Positions 33,795-43,438 are shown, numbered from the stretch's first letter. The stretch: DNA of 64,000 nucleotides from Eubacterium sp. AF36-5BH (GCF_003460505.1 NZ_QTVG01000005.1:219432-283431); one strand, 5' to 3'. Notes: generated from the letters alone by a model not told the origin. Made by a program: numbers and translations.

Positions 33795-35399
33795 TTAATC
33801 CAAACTGTAAGAACCACCATTATACTTTACTCCATACACGGTACCCGATTCGCACGATACTGCATATGACTGTGAAGACACACTCTTTCCATCCTTGTCC
33901 TCAATTTCACAATTAATAATGTAGTATTCTTCTGAAGAGATTTCAGTTATCTTTTTATATTCCAAATAACCTACATCACCGTTTTCAAATTCACCATAAT
34001 TATTTTCAAATTTACCATTTGAAACAAGATAATCTGTAAGGCTATTAGATGCCTGACTATAAGATATTCTCTTAGGTACATAATTATATGCTCTTGTAAC
34101 AACTGAGCTTGTTATACCCTGATCATCTATTGCAACAAAACAGTAAATAGAATTCTTTTTTGGAATTTTGATTGGCTCTGTATATAACTGACTTTTCTTT
34201 GTTGGAGTTGTACCATCTGTTGTAAAATATACACTGCAACCACTATCAGCAGTTACGGTAATCTTCTCCTGAGTCGAGTATTCACCACTTTTCAAATCTA
34301 CTGTAGGCTCATTTATTTTCTTAAATTCTAATATATACTTGTAGGCTGCTTCTTTACTTTTCTTTTTGTTTTTGTCAACCGAATATGCTCTTAAAGTATA
34401 TGTTCCTTCTGTTGCAAAAGAAATTGTACCTGAATATTTTTTTCTTGAAACACTGTCACTTGGATCTGAACCATCTGTTGTATAGTAAATCTTTACATCA
34501 TCACTGGCACTTAGTTTCACTTCTATTGGTTTATCATAAGTTCCTGCCTTTACGCTGGCTGATGGAACTGTGCCATCAAAATTCTCCAACTCTTTTCTTA
34601 AATTTGCAGGTGCAGAATTAACTAATGTTTTGATGTTCGAATCCATGTCATTATTCTGATAAAGAACAATCAGTTTCTTATAATAGTCAATATTCTGATT
34701 ATCAACGTCAATTAAATATTCAAGATATTTCATTTCTTCTTCATCATATTTCCCAAGAATTTCGTCTACCTGACAAACCTTTTCATAGGCTTTAATTTTC
34801 TGTTCTTTTGTAAAAGCATTACTTGAAGCTAAAATATACTGAGACTTGGCATACTCATAATTTTCTTCTTTGTAATATTTTTCACCAATATTATAATATT
34901 TGTCAAACTTACCTGTCATAATTGATTTCTTGACAGCTAATGTTCCCACAGATGTTGCTGCCATTAGTACAATTATCAAAACAATTAAACCAAGTACCTT
35001 CTTCTTTGACATTTTCTTCTTAGGTGCCTTTTTCTTTGAAATATTCTTTTTTGTTGTGTTCTTTTTAACTTTATTGCTACTTGAGTAATTATGTGAAGCA
35101 CTTTTGTAATTATGCTGTTTAGAGTGGGATATGTAAGAGTCATCAAATTCCTCTAAATCCTCTTCAACCTCATCATCTAACTTCTGTATTTTATAACTAC
35201 TCTTCTTATTTTCGTTTTCACTATAACCTTCTCTGCCGGACTCTATTTTAATACCGGCAAAAATATCTTCTTCTGTATTATCTATTTTATCTATTGATGT
35301 TTGTGTAATATCACTATGAAAGCTATTGATTTTTGTACCACATTTTCTGCAAAACATAGCATTATCATCACACTCACATCCACAATTTGGACATATCAT
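33795..35399 (-). CDS. zinc-ribbon membrane protein with extracellular CHB_HEX-like repeats
   Basis: 534 residues. It starts with a zinc ribbon (CPNCGCECDDNAMFCRKCG), then a charged, lysine-rich linker, one membrane helix (about 135-155, VLGLIVLIIVLMAATSVGTLAV) and an extracytoplasmic part. That part has a TPR-like helical region (YNIGEKYYKEENYEYAKSQY) and two CHB_HEX_C-like domains with YYTTDGSDPS and YFTTDGTTPT. A last domain of about 80 residues is unknown. The design suggests a cytoplasm-to-surface sensor or scaffold, but no function is known. A good promoter precedes it. Confidence 0.78.
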   Translation of the reverse strand: MICPNCGCECDDNAMFCRKCGTKINSFHSDITQTSIDKIDNTEEDIFAGIKIESGREGYSENENKKSSYKIQKLDDEVEEDLEEFDDSYISHSKQHNYKSASHNYSSSNKVKKNTTKKNISKKKAPKKKMSKKKVLGLIVLIIVLMAATSVGTLAVKKSIMTGKFDKYYNIGEKYYKEENYEYAKSQYILASSNAFTKEQKIKAYEKVCQVDEILGKYDEEEMKYLEYLIDVDNQNIDYYKKLIVLYQNNDMDSNIKTLVNSAPANLRKELENFDGTVPSASVKAGTYDKPIEVKLSASDDVKIYYTTDGSDPSDSVSRKKYSGTISFATEGTYTLRAYSVDKNKKKSKEAAYKYILEFKKINEPTVDLKSGEYSTQEKITVTADSGCSVYFTTDGTTPTKKSQLYTEPIKIPKKNSIYCFVAIDDQGITSSVVTRAYNYVPKRISYSQASNSLTDYLVSNGKFENNYGEFENGDVGYLEYKKITEISSEEYYIINCEIEDKDGKSVSSQSYAVSCESGTVYGVKYNGGSYSLD

Positions 35400-35444
35400 A
35401 TTTTAATTCCTTTCTGTTTTGAAAATATAATATTTACAGCCTAG

Positions 35445-35473
35445 AATATATCATATAATATTCTATCTTTCAA
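35445..35473 (-). promoter_or_regulatory. promoter of the zinc-ribbon protein gene
   Basis: On the minus strand TTGAAA (35468-35473), 17-base spacer, TATATT (35445-35450). The spacer holds the AT-rich palindrome AGAATAT / ATATTCT. Confidence 0.6.
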
Positions 35474-35504
35474 ATATATATTTTGTCTATATATTATACT
35501 AATT

Positions 35505-36119
35505 TCATTCATCCCTTTTAGAGAATACACAACCACAAAAATTTTGTCTATACAAATTATGTTCTTTTGACAACTCAATAGATCTCTTATAACCGTTTTT
35601 CTTTTTAAAATCAGAAAATAAATAATCTATATTATACTTTTCAGATATTTCTTTTCCAATTTCATTTAATTTCTGTGCGTTTTTAAGGGGACTAATTGAC
35701 AGAGTTGTTGTAAAATAGTCGTACCCGTTATCCTTTGCATACTTTCCGGAAAATTCCAATCTTAACCTATAGCATTTAAAGCATCTTTCGCCACCTTCTT
35801 TTGCTTTTTCATATCCTTTTACATATTCATAAAATTCTTTAGAATCATAATTAGCAATAATGGGTTTTACACTATGTTGAAATTCCATTTCATTTATAAA
35901 TCTGATTAACTCTTCTGCTCTATGATTATATTCCTCTGTTGTTGAAATATTAGGATTATAAAACAACACATCTATCTCAAAATATTTAGACAAATATTCT
36001 AACACATAACTACTGCAGGGTGCGCAGCAGGCATGAAGAAGTAATCTTGGAGTTTTATTTTCGTTAATATTATTCTCTATTGTCTTTTCAAGTTCTTTTT
36101 GATAATTTGTTTTGTTCAT
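35505..36119 (-). CDS. queH: epoxyqueuosine reductase QueH
   Basis: 204 residues of the DUF208/QueH family, the QueG-independent enzyme for the last step of queuosine synthesis in tRNA. Metal-binding cysteines lie at Cys31-Cys32 in HACCAPC and in GGERCFKCYRLRLE, with a C-terminal NFCGCVFS motif. No other queuosine genes lie here. It follows the NUDIX gene after a strong hairpin. Confidence 0.92.
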   Translation of the reverse strand: MNKTNYQKELEKTIENNINENKTPRLLLHACCAPCSSYVLEYLSKYFEIDVLFYNPNISTTEEYNHRAEELIRFINEMEFQHSVKPIIANYDSKEFYEYVKGYEKAKEGGERCFKCYRLRLEFSGKYAKDNGYDYFTTTLSISPLKNAQKLNEIGKEISEKYNIDYLFSDFKKKNGYKRSIELSKEHNLYRQNFCGCVFSKRDE

Positions 36120-36139
36120 TTATTATCACACTTTCATAT

Positions 36140-36175
36140 AAAAGATAAGACAGGATATGCCCTGTCTTATCTTTT
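36140..36175. terminator. strong terminator overlapping the NUDIX stop codon
   Basis: A perfect 15-bp inverted repeat (36140-36154 and 36161-36175) with a 6-base loop ATATGC and T-rich flanks on both strands. The NUDIX stop codon (36167-36169) lies within the right arm. It separates NUDIX from queH. Confidence 0.85.
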
Positions 36176-36604
36176 GTTCTTTTTCTTATTTAATTCTAAA
36201 TATTGCTTATAAGCTTTCTTGAGTATCATTCTTTCATTTGGAAATTTCAACAAATGATACGCTTCAATATACTTATAATATCCAGAATCGTAAAAATATT
36301 CTTCGCGCTGTGGTTTACTATAAAAGCTATTAGAAGACATTAGGTACCAATGCACCTCTTTTTCAACAATATCTCCAGGAATATTAAATGTATATTCGCT
36401 TTTTCCCACATACTCATTAATTTTTGCACTTACGCCGGTTTCTTCTTTCACCTCACGTAAGGCAGTTTCTTCATGAGTTTCTCCCAGTTCAACTGTTCCT
36501 TTTGGAAGAACCCATCCTTCATACCTATTCCGAAAATTTTTGTATAAAAGTAATATTTTATTTCTATATATAACCACACCGCCACAACTGACCGCCTTTT
36601 CCAT
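36167..36604 (-). CDS. NUDIX hydrolase
   Basis: 145 residues from the ATG at 36602-36604 (MEKAVSCGGVVIY), 7 bases after AGGAGG. A longer reading frame upstream would put the start before the promoter -10 and is rejected. The NUDIX box is complete: GTVELGETHEETALREVKEETGV. Such enzymes cleave nucleoside diphosphates linked to another group, for example diadenosine polyphosphates or oxidised nucleotides. The substrate is unknown. Confidence 0.92.
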   Translation of the reverse strand: MEKAVSCGGVVIYRNKILLLYKNFRNRYEGWVLPKGTVELGETHEETALREVKEETGVSAKINEYVGKSEYTFNIPGDIVEKEVHWYLMSSNSFYSKPQREEYFYDSGYYKYIEAYHLLKFPNERMILKKAYKQYLELNKKKNKR

Positions 36605-36643
36605 AGGTTGTCCTCCTGTTTTGTAGTGTGTTAAATTACTTTT

Positions 36644-36672
36644 AGTATACAGTAATAGAGATATCATTGCAA
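36644..36672 (-). promoter_or_regulatory. promoter of the NUDIX gene
   Basis: On the minus strand TTGCAA (36667-36672), 17-base spacer, TATACT (36644-36649). It lies in the gap after the PBP stop at 36681. Confidence 0.75.
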
Positions 36673-36680
36673 TATTTCAT

Positions 36681-38168
36681 CTAATTAAAATATTCATCAA
36701 ATACTTCTTTTGCGCAATTTACTGCAGAGTTGCTTCCTTCCGGCATATTTTCTAAAACTACTGCAATTGCAACTTTCTTTTTGCCTTTCTTTGCATAGCC
36801 TACAAACCATGAATTAACATTGTCTTTTTTGTCAACTTCTGCAGTACCTGTTTTACCGTAAGCTGTATAATCTGAATAAGCCATCACTTTACCTGTACCG
36901 TATTCACAAACAGCTCTCATATATTCCTGTAACTGCTTTGCCTGTGCCTTTTTCATCAAACGCTTATATTCTGTTTGTTCTGTGGATTTAACCACAGTTC
37001 CATTACTGTTTTGTACGTGGTCTACAATATAAGGTTTCATTAAAACACCATTATTTGCAATAGCTGACGCAATCATTGCCATATGAGCCGGTGATACCGT
37101 TGTTTTACCCTGGCCTATACTTGTCTGTGTAATATCAAACTGCGAAGACTTCTTTGTTAGTGGAAAAACACTTTCGTTATAATCCATATCCAATGGCAAT
37201 TCCTGATTAAACAATAACTTCTCTGCTGTCTTTCTAAACTTTGACACATTAAGTTCATTACCAATTGTTGAAAATGCGCTGTTACATGAATATGCAAAAG
37301 CGTGTGTTAAATCTACACTATAATGGGCTGTTCCGTCAAAACATTTAATTGAAAAATTATTAAAGGTTGCCTTACCATTACAATTATAAGAAAAATCAGA
37401 ATAATTCTTATTTTCTTTCATGTATTCTAATGTAGTAATAATTTTAAAAATCGAACCCGGTATATATTTACCCTGTGTGGCCCTGTTTACTAATCGTGAG
37501 TCACTTGAATCAGATGTGATTTTATCCCATATATCATCTATACTTTCAGGATCATAAGATGGTCTTGAAACCATTGCTCTAATTTCTCCTGTATTAGGAT
37601 CCATTACAAAAACTGCTCCTTTATACCCTGAAAGACTGTTATATGCAGCTTTTTGTGTGCTAACACTTAAAGTTGTATACACATCACATCCCCGCTCTTC
37701 TGTGTCAGAGAAATCATCAATAATCTTCTGCACTGCTGAAGTCTGAGATGACAATAAATCATAATTGCACATTTTTTCCAAACCATACTTTCCATGTGTG
37801 GTTATTCCTATTGCATGAGAAAAAATCTTACCGTATGGATATTTTCTTTCATCGTCAGACAAATCTGTCTCTGTCCCTTTCGTATCAGTATAAGCAAGTC
37901 TTTTTTTACTTTTACTGTAAATAGTGCCTCGCACTACTTTAGATGCACTTCCATCAATTCGTCTGTTGTATGTATTATTAATAATCTTTGGACTTTGATT
38001 AACAACAAAATTAGCATAAAAACCTATCATAAATACAAAAATAAGCGAAATTACTACAGTTGTAACCATTGCCTGTCTATTAAGTTTTTTTCTTTCTATT
38101 TTAGCGTATTTTGATTTCCTGCGTTCTATCGAGGCCTTGGATTTCCTGCGTTCTTCTTTCCTTGACAT
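36681..38168 (-). CDS. class B penicillin-binding protein (transpeptidase)
   Basis: 495 residues. A cytoplasmic N-terminus very rich in Arg and Lys holds a repeat (RRKSK twice), then one membrane helix (about 34-55) and the penicillin-binding region. The transpeptidase motifs are SIFK (Ser239), SCN (294-296) and KTG (439-441). The length is short for PBP2/FtsI but fits the PbpA-like group often paired with an FtsW/RodA-family protein. The start overlaps the upstream FtsW/RodA gene by 68 bases; AGGAG is 7 bases upstream. Confidence 0.93.
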   Translation of the reverse strand: MSRKEERRKSKASIERRKSKYAKIERKKLNRQAMVTTVVISLIFVFMIGFYANFVVNQSPKIINNTYNRRIDGSASKVVRGTIYSKSKKRLAYTDTKGTETDLSDDERKYPYGKIFSHAIGITTHGKYGLEKMCNYDLLSSQTSAVQKIIDDFSDTEERGCDVYTTLSVSTQKAAYNSLSGYKGAVFVMDPNTGEIRAMVSRPSYDPESIDDIWDKITSDSSDSRLVNRATQGKYIPGSIFKIITTLEYMKENKNYSDFSYNCNGKATFNNFSIKCFDGTAHYSVDLTHAFAYSCNSAFSTIGNELNVSKFRKTAEKLLFNQELPLDMDYNESVFPLTKKSSQFDITQTSIGQGKTTVSPAHMAMIASAIANNGVLMKPYIVDHVQNSNGTVVKSTEQTEYKRLMKKAQAKQLQEYMRAVCEYGTGKVMAYSDYTAYGKTGTAEVDKKDNVNSWFVGYAKKGKKKVAIAVVLENMPEGSNSAVNCAKEVFDEYFN

Positions 38169-39519
38169 GTCTTGCTCCTTTTTCTGTTACTCTTCTTCTT
38201 GTGGACTTTTGCGCCGTTCCCACAATTGCCAACCCTTGAATAATTGCAAATACAATCAGCGTACTTAGAATCGAACTTCCACCATAACTTAATAATGGGA
38301 ATGTAACACCTGTTGATGGAATCATGTTAATTGCCCCGCCAACTGTAACGATAATCTGTACTGCATACTGCATTCCTAAACCAATACATACCAACTTGTT
38401 AAACAAACTTATTTGCTGCATAGCTGTATTTAAAAAGGCAACAAAACATGTTAAACATAACAAAAGTAAAAGTATTGCAAATATTGCACCAAGTTCTTCA
38501 CCAATAGCTGAGAAAATAAAATCCTGATCTACAACCGGTACATCTTTTGGTCTGCCCTGATATAATCCTGTACCAGTTAAGCCACCATTACCCAGCGCAA
38601 ACAAAGACTGGGTTACCTGAAACCCTGTATCCCCGGGATCAGCCCAAGGATTAAGCCAAACGCTCACTCTAACTCTAACATGAGCAAAAACCTTGTATGC
38701 GAAAACTGAGGCAATGGAAAGTCCTGCAAAGCAGATGAAAATATAGCCTACTTTTCTTGTGCCAACATAAATCATAAAAACATAAATCATAAAGAATATT
38801 AATGCACTACCTAAATCTCTTGAGGCTACTAGCAATAACACATGGGTACCAGCCATTATGGCTGATAAAACCACGTTTTTAAAACTTGTTGATTTACTTA
38901 ACAAGCCTGCAATAAAGAAAACAAAAATTATTTTCACAAATTCTGATGGTTGGAAAGTAAAGAATTTTCCAATTGGTATTGCAAGCTTAGCTCCATTATC
39001 TGTTTTACCTACAGCTAAAACCAATGCCAGTAAGGCTATCCCCACAAAACAATAAATCCATGTAAATGATTTCCATAATTCATATTTGCTCATTAAATAA
39101 GGCACAATTAGTGACAGCATCGTTACCACAGCTACGATTACAAACTGTCTTATGCTATTGGCAAACTTTAATCTTGCTAACATAATAAAACCGATTGTCA
39201 ATAACATGCACATATTACTTAAAATTGCTTTATTAATATTAGGATAAATGATTGGAAAAATTCCCAGCACAACTATCAAATAACAAAGTTGTGCACCTCC
39301 TAATATTATTACTCCTATTTCCGTAGTATCCTGTTGGTTCATGTAAATTGTCGCAATCCCCAAAAAATACGTTAGAAATATTATTCCATTTTGTCTTTGA
39401 AAAATACCTGACGCCTTGTATGGATTCTTACATCTAAGTGCACTAAAGCATTCCCATACGTAAAAAAACATAAGTAAAATAAAAAGGTATTTTGTCACAA
39501 TAATTAAAAATGTACTCAT
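38101..39519 (-). CDS. FtsW/RodA/SpoVE-family glycosyltransferase
   Basis: 472 residues with about ten membrane segments. The conserved region holds GAQLCY, PSEFVKIIFVFFIAG, SRDLGSALIFFMIYVFMIYVGTR and PVVDQDFIFSAIGEELG. These proteins polymerise peptidoglycan glycan strands together with a class B PBP, which is encoded immediately after. The C-terminal cytoplasmic tail (after about 435) is charged and overlaps the PBP reading frame. It begins 20 bases after the U32 gene. Division, elongation or sporulation role cannot be decided. Confidence 0.93.
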   Translation of the reverse strand: MSTFLIIVTKYLFILLMFFYVWECFSALRCKNPYKASGIFQRQNGIIFLTYFLGIATIYMNQQDTTEIGVIILGGAQLCYLIVVLGIFPIIYPNINKAILSNMCMLLTIGFIMLARLKFANSIRQFVIVAVVTMLSLIVPYLMSKYELWKSFTWIYCFVGIALLALVLAVGKTDNGAKLAIPIGKFFTFQPSEFVKIIFVFFIAGLLSKSTSFKNVVLSAIMAGTHVLLLVASRDLGSALIFFMIYVFMIYVGTRKVGYIFICFAGLSIASVFAYKVFAHVRVRVSVWLNPWADPGDTGFQVTQSLFALGNGGLTGTGLYQGRPKDVPVVDQDFIFSAIGEELGAIFAILLLLLCLTCFVAFLNTAMQQISLFNKLVCIGLGMQYAVQIIVTVGGAINMIPSTGVTFPLLSYGGSSILSTLIVFAIIQGLAIVGTAQKSTRRRVTEKGARHVKERRTQEIQGLDRTQEIKIR

Positions 39520-39539
39520 TTTTCAATCTCCATATTACT

Positions 39540-41735
39540 CTACAGAACTCCTCTTTTAAAATGTCCCCTAGTGGAATCTGTTTTATCAATGATATTCTTA
39601 TTATATAAAAATGAATCAATATAATCTTTAGCTATATTTTTCACTTCATCCTGAGATTCAATTGTAAAATTCAATCTGATTGTCTGAGGACTTAATTTGT
39701 TAATATTATCCCTATATCCTAACAAAGATAAAGGTTTGCAATTATACATTAAATTATAACAGTAATCGCATACACACTTTATATTAAATATATTATTTAA
39801 TCTGTCTTTAATTCCATATATATCATTGTTCTTTCTACAATTGTCTACTGTTTTTAAGCAACAGTTGGCAGAAATCATTGTAGGTATATAACCATAAGCA
39901 ACAAAATTCTCACCCTCACAACCGCGCTCTCTTAATTCTGCATAATTAAGTTCTAACGGGCTTGTAGTTGTTATGTGATTATCACAATAATATTTTTTCG
40001 AAATACTGTTATACGCATAAACATTATAATCAAAAACATAAAGAGTTTCCATCTTTTTTTCTTTCAAATAGAAATATTCCTCTATATTTCTTATTAAAAA
40101 TCCGTCAAAATTCTTTAATGCTTCACCAAATTTAGCATTAAACTTTTTAACGTCCTGTTTTCTAAAAACATACGGCATTGCCAAATATACTTCTTTTTTT
40201 ACGCGTTTGCATTGCTCAATTATATCACTTATGTCATTAGAAAACAAAAACTCTTCCAAATATACTTTTGAAATTTCTTTAAATGATAAAACGACATTTA
40301 ATTGTTTCTTGTTAGAAACCATTGCTACAAAATCATATTTTCCATCATTATCATTATAATTATTAATTTCTAACGAGTCTTTTTGTTCAAATAATATATT
40401 CTTTCCTTCCGTTTCCTCTATGGTTCTATTATATTTAACTATAATTTCATTGTATGTTTTTTCAATGAAATCACGTCTTAAATTATTCAATGCTCCAACA
40501 GGTACGAATAAATTTCCATCTATATTTATTGATAAACTCCTGAATTTAAAATCTGTGTTTCCGAGTTTACTTAATTGTTTAATAACTGTTTCTTTAGTTA
40601 TCGGCTTATTTTCAGCAATAAACGGTACCTGTCCTTGTGCTACAACCTTCTTATGATTAATCGTTGTACTAATTTCTATAGGATAGTTTTCCTTTATTAC
40701 TACAGTTGCATCTAATAGATATTTTTTTCTTTCTTTTAAATATTTTTCTCTAATATAACTAATATATTCTGTATTTTCTAATCTAAAGGATGGCTTCTTT
40801 AAAGAAATCATGTTCCTTCCATTATGTTGTTTAAAATAACTTTCATTAAAACCATTCCTGTTAAATAAACCCCATAATTTCTGTAAATCTGATTGTTCTA
40901 CTTTATATCGTATTTGGGAATTTTCCTGAGTCTTCAAATATAAATCAACATATTTTCTGTAAATACTTACCACTCCCGCAACATACTCAGGTTTCTTCAT
41001 TCTGCCTTCTACTTTCAGTGAATACACACCACTTTCTATTACTTCCGGCAGAATTTTTAATGTACAAATATCTTTTGGACTAAGTACATATTTTTCATTC
41101 TTTTTATTTAATACTTTTCCGTTTAATATAACATCATACTCCATTCTGCAAGGCTGGGCACATTGGCCTCTGTTTCCGCTACGACCACCTATAAAACTAC
41201 TTAGGAAACACTGGCCTGAATAACAATAACATAAAGCTCCATGAACAAAACTTTCGATTTCGAGATTTGTCTTTTGATGTATATCTGATATTTCATTTAA
41301 AGAAAGTTCTCTTGGTGTGACAATACGTGACACGCCAAGTTTTTTCAGATATTCAACTGTCAAATCACCGAAAATTGTCATCTGGGTACTTGCATGAATA
41401 TGCATCCCTGGAAATTTTTCTTTTATAAACAATAATACTCCTATGTCCTGTACAATAACGGCATCCAACCCATTAGTATACAGCGGAAGTAAATAATTAT
41501 ATAGTTTTTCTTTTATTTCATTATCTTTTACTAAAGTATTAACTGTTAAATAAATCTTTCTATTAAATAAATGTGCATACTGTATTGCACTTATTAATTC
41601 ATCCTCCGATAAATTATTTGCATTAGCTCTTGCTCCAAATAATTCTCCACCGGTATATACTGCGTCAGCTCCGGCATTTATGGCTGCTATAACGCTTTCA
41701 TAATTTCCACCCGGTGCAAGTAACTCAACTAACAT
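39540..41735 (-). CDS. U32-family peptidase-like protein (RlhA/TrhP group)
   Basis: 731 residues. The U32 core has MLVELLAPGGNYESVIAAINAGADAVYTGG at the start, HASTQMTI, and the signature ESFVHGALCYCYSGQCFLSSFIGGRSGNRGQCAQPCR near residues 160-200. A long C-terminal region (DUF3656-like) follows. Related proteins hydroxylate 23S rRNA (RlhA) or tRNA (TrhP) and likely bind an Fe-S cluster by these cysteines. Which RNA this one modifies cannot be told. It lies between zapA and the FtsW/RodA gene. Confidence 0.88.
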   Translation of the reverse strand: MLVELLAPGGNYESVIAAINAGADAVYTGGELFGARANANNLSEDELISAIQYAHLFNRKIYLTVNTLVKDNEIKEKLYNYLLPLYTNGLDAVIVQDIGVLLFIKEKFPGMHIHASTQMTIFGDLTVEYLKKLGVSRIVTPRELSLNEISDIHQKTNLEIESFVHGALCYCYSGQCFLSSFIGGRSGNRGQCAQPCRMEYDVILNGKVLNKKNEKYVLSPKDICTLKILPEVIESGVYSLKVEGRMKKPEYVAGVVSIYRKYVDLYLKTQENSQIRYKVEQSDLQKLWGLFNRNGFNESYFKQHNGRNMISLKKPSFRLENTEYISYIREKYLKERKKYLLDATVVIKENYPIEISTTINHKKVVAQGQVPFIAENKPITKETVIKQLSKLGNTDFKFRSLSINIDGNLFVPVGALNNLRRDFIEKTYNEIIVKYNRTIEETEGKNILFEQKDSLEINNYNDNDGKYDFVAMVSNKKQLNVVLSFKEISKVYLEEFLFSNDISDIIEQCKRVKKEVYLAMPYVFRKQDVKKFNAKFGEALKNFDGFLIRNIEEYFYLKEKKMETLYVFDYNVYAYNSISKKYYCDNHITTTSPLELNYAELRERGCEGENFVAYGYIPTMISANCCLKTVDNCRKNNDIYGIKDRLNNIFNIKCVCDYCYNLMYNCKPLSLLGYRDNINKLSPQTIRLNFTIESQDEVKNIAKDYIDSFLYNKNIIDKTDSTRGHFKRGVL

Positions 41736-41766
41736 AAATTTCTCCTATAACTGTTTTATTAGTAAG

Positions 41767-41794
41767 AAACGACCAGGCCGAAGCCTGATCGTTT
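41767..41794 (-). terminator. UUCG-capped hairpin after zapA
   Basis: On the minus strand a 12-bp stem with one mismatch is closed by the stable loop C(TTCG)G and is followed by TTTCTTACT. It is a terminator or attenuator between zapA and the U32 gene. Confidence 0.75.
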
Positions 41795-41797
41795 AAT

Positions 41798-42196
41798 TTA
41801 CTTTTCAAGTTCTGTCTGAAGTTTAACAATCTCTTTTTCGAGATTCTTAATTTTTTCAAGAGCTTCATCTAATTCTTTAGTTGCTGTCTCAGCTTTTGAA
41901 TCTGAAACTATCAACTCATGTTTTAAATCGTATACTTCTTTTTCCTTTAGTTCTAAATCACCTTCAAGCATGTCTGCCTGTTTTTTTGCTTTAAAATAAT
42001 CATTTGCTATATTAATTTCAAGAAGTATTCTCTGCATATCCATATTCTGCATACGATAGCTTTCATTCTGTTTAAAGTCCTGTATCATATTATTGATATA
42101 TGTAGCAACCTTCTGTAGATACGCTTCACTTTCAAATCCACCTATATTGTAAATCTTCCCATCAATAATAACATCCACATAGTTCTTTGATGACAT
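41798..42196 (-). CDS. zapA: cell division protein ZapA
   Basis: 132 residues. The N-terminal ZapA domain (about 1-85) includes VDVIIDGKIYNIGGFESEAYLQKVATYINNMI. The rest is one long coiled coil (ELKEKEVYDLKHELIVSDSKAETATKELDEAL). ZapA cross-links FtsZ filaments. It precedes the U32, FtsW/RodA and PBP genes, which fits a division or wall cluster. Confidence 0.9.
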   Translation of the reverse strand: MSSKNYVDVIIDGKIYNIGGFESEAYLQKVATYINNMIQDFKQNESYRMQNMDMQRILLEINIANDYFKAKKQADMLEGDLELKEKEVYDLKHELIVSDSKAETATKELDEALEKIKNLEKEIVKLQTELEK

Positions 42197-42279
42197 AATT
42201 ATCTCCTTGTACTAAAATCATTGATTATAATATCACAAAATCTTTTAAATTAAAAGAAGTATGTAATTTATCACTTTAA

Positions 42280-43392
42280 TTATTTAACCTTAATGCTCTT
42301 TGCCTTTGACCATACTGTGTATCCAGCCCTTGTTTTAACTCTTGTTCTAACATAAATCTTCTTCTTTGATTTAATCTTCTTACCTGTTAATTTAACAGTG
42401 TTCTTCTTTGAAGCAACTTTTGTCTTTGAGCTAAAGTTCTTCTTTGCTGAATACTGGAATTCGTATGACTTAGCGCCTTTTACCTTTGAAGCTGTAGCCT
42501 TAATGTAAGCTTTCTTAGCTTTCTTTGTCTTAAGTTTTGGAGCCTTTGATGTTGCAACTGGATTTCCTGCGACTACCTTAAAGTCTTTAATTTCAACCTG
42601 ACCGCTCATGTCGTTTTCATCTGGGAATTCTTTTAAGAAAGCACCCATAGCAAACATAAAGCCCATTGTTTTCTGCTTATACTTAATTGTATCACCAGGT
42701 ACTGTAACCTTAGCTGTAACTGTAACATAGTCATCATTTCTGCTGTCTAATTTAATCATGTTCTTGAAATCCTTTGTGTTTGAAAGAACATTTGCTCCCT
42801 TATATGTAGCCTTAACAGCATAAAGCTTTTCTGATGGATCTCCGTCCTTTGTGTTATTTCTGTAAGCTTTTAAATGAACATGCTTAATGTAGTTCATCTT
42901 ACCTGTTCCTACATTGTATCCTGTTCCATCTTTACGTTTCTTTGTCTGTTTAATTTCATTCTTTAATGTTGACTTAATCTTAAATGAAATTGTGTAAGTA
43001 CGTCCTCTATCAATGTTAAGGATTTTCTTTAATGTAACACCCCAAGGGTTGCTCTGTACTACAGTTCCCATTGGTGTCCACTGAGCACTATAACCTGTAC
43101 TTGTAATGTTAAGTAATGCATCTCCGTTTGTTGAAGCTGCAGCAAGCTTAGCATTTTCGCCATAGCTCTTGAAAGCGTCCTTCTTGTTGTTATAAACCTG
43201 ACCATCTTTCTTTAATTCATCTTCCCATTTTCCACCATCTTCTCTAGTGTGAATTGAAAAAGCCTGCCACTTAACTCCGTTAGAGATATCTGTACCTGTT
43301 TTAACTGCGGCTGGTACTGTACCGACCATTCCTACTACCATTGTTAAAGATAATGCAACGGCAGAAATCTTTTTGAAAAAATTCTTTCTCAT
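42280..43392 (-). CDS. secreted CBM-like protein with C-terminal FN3-like module
   Basis: 370 residues from the ATG at 43390-43392, 8 bases after AGGAGGGTG; the longer frame would overlap ruvB. A signal peptide ends near VPAAVKTG. Residues ~35-270 look like a beta-sandwich carbohydrate-binding module (WQAFSIHTREDGGKWEDE, RTYTISFKIKSTLKNE, QVEIKDFKVV). The C-terminal ~85 residues are a lysine-rich FN3-like module (YEFQYSAKKNFSSKTKVASKKN, YVRTRVKTRAGYTVWSKAK) similar to that of the lipoprotein at 2953. No catalytic domain is seen. Carbohydrate binding is inferred. Confidence 0.72.
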   Translation of the reverse strand: MRKNFFKKISAVALSLTMVVGMVGTVPAAVKTGTDISNGVKWQAFSIHTREDGGKWEDELKKDGQVYNNKKDAFKSYGENAKLAAASTNGDALLNITSTGYSAQWTPMGTVVQSNPWGVTLKKILNIDRGRTYTISFKIKSTLKNEIKQTKKRKDGTGYNVGTGKMNYIKHVHLKAYRNNTKDGDPSEKLYAVKATYKGANVLSNTKDFKNMIKLDSRNDDYVTVTAKVTVPGDTIKYKQKTMGFMFAMGAFLKEFPDENDMSGQVEIKDFKVVAGNPVATSKAPKLKTKKAKKAYIKATASKVKGAKSYEFQYSAKKNFSSKTKVASKKNTVKLTGKKIKSKKKIYVRTRVKTRAGYTVWSKAKSIKVK

Positions 43393-43438
43393 TTTATACA
43401 CCCTCCTAAAAAATTTCATCTCTTTTATATTACCATTT

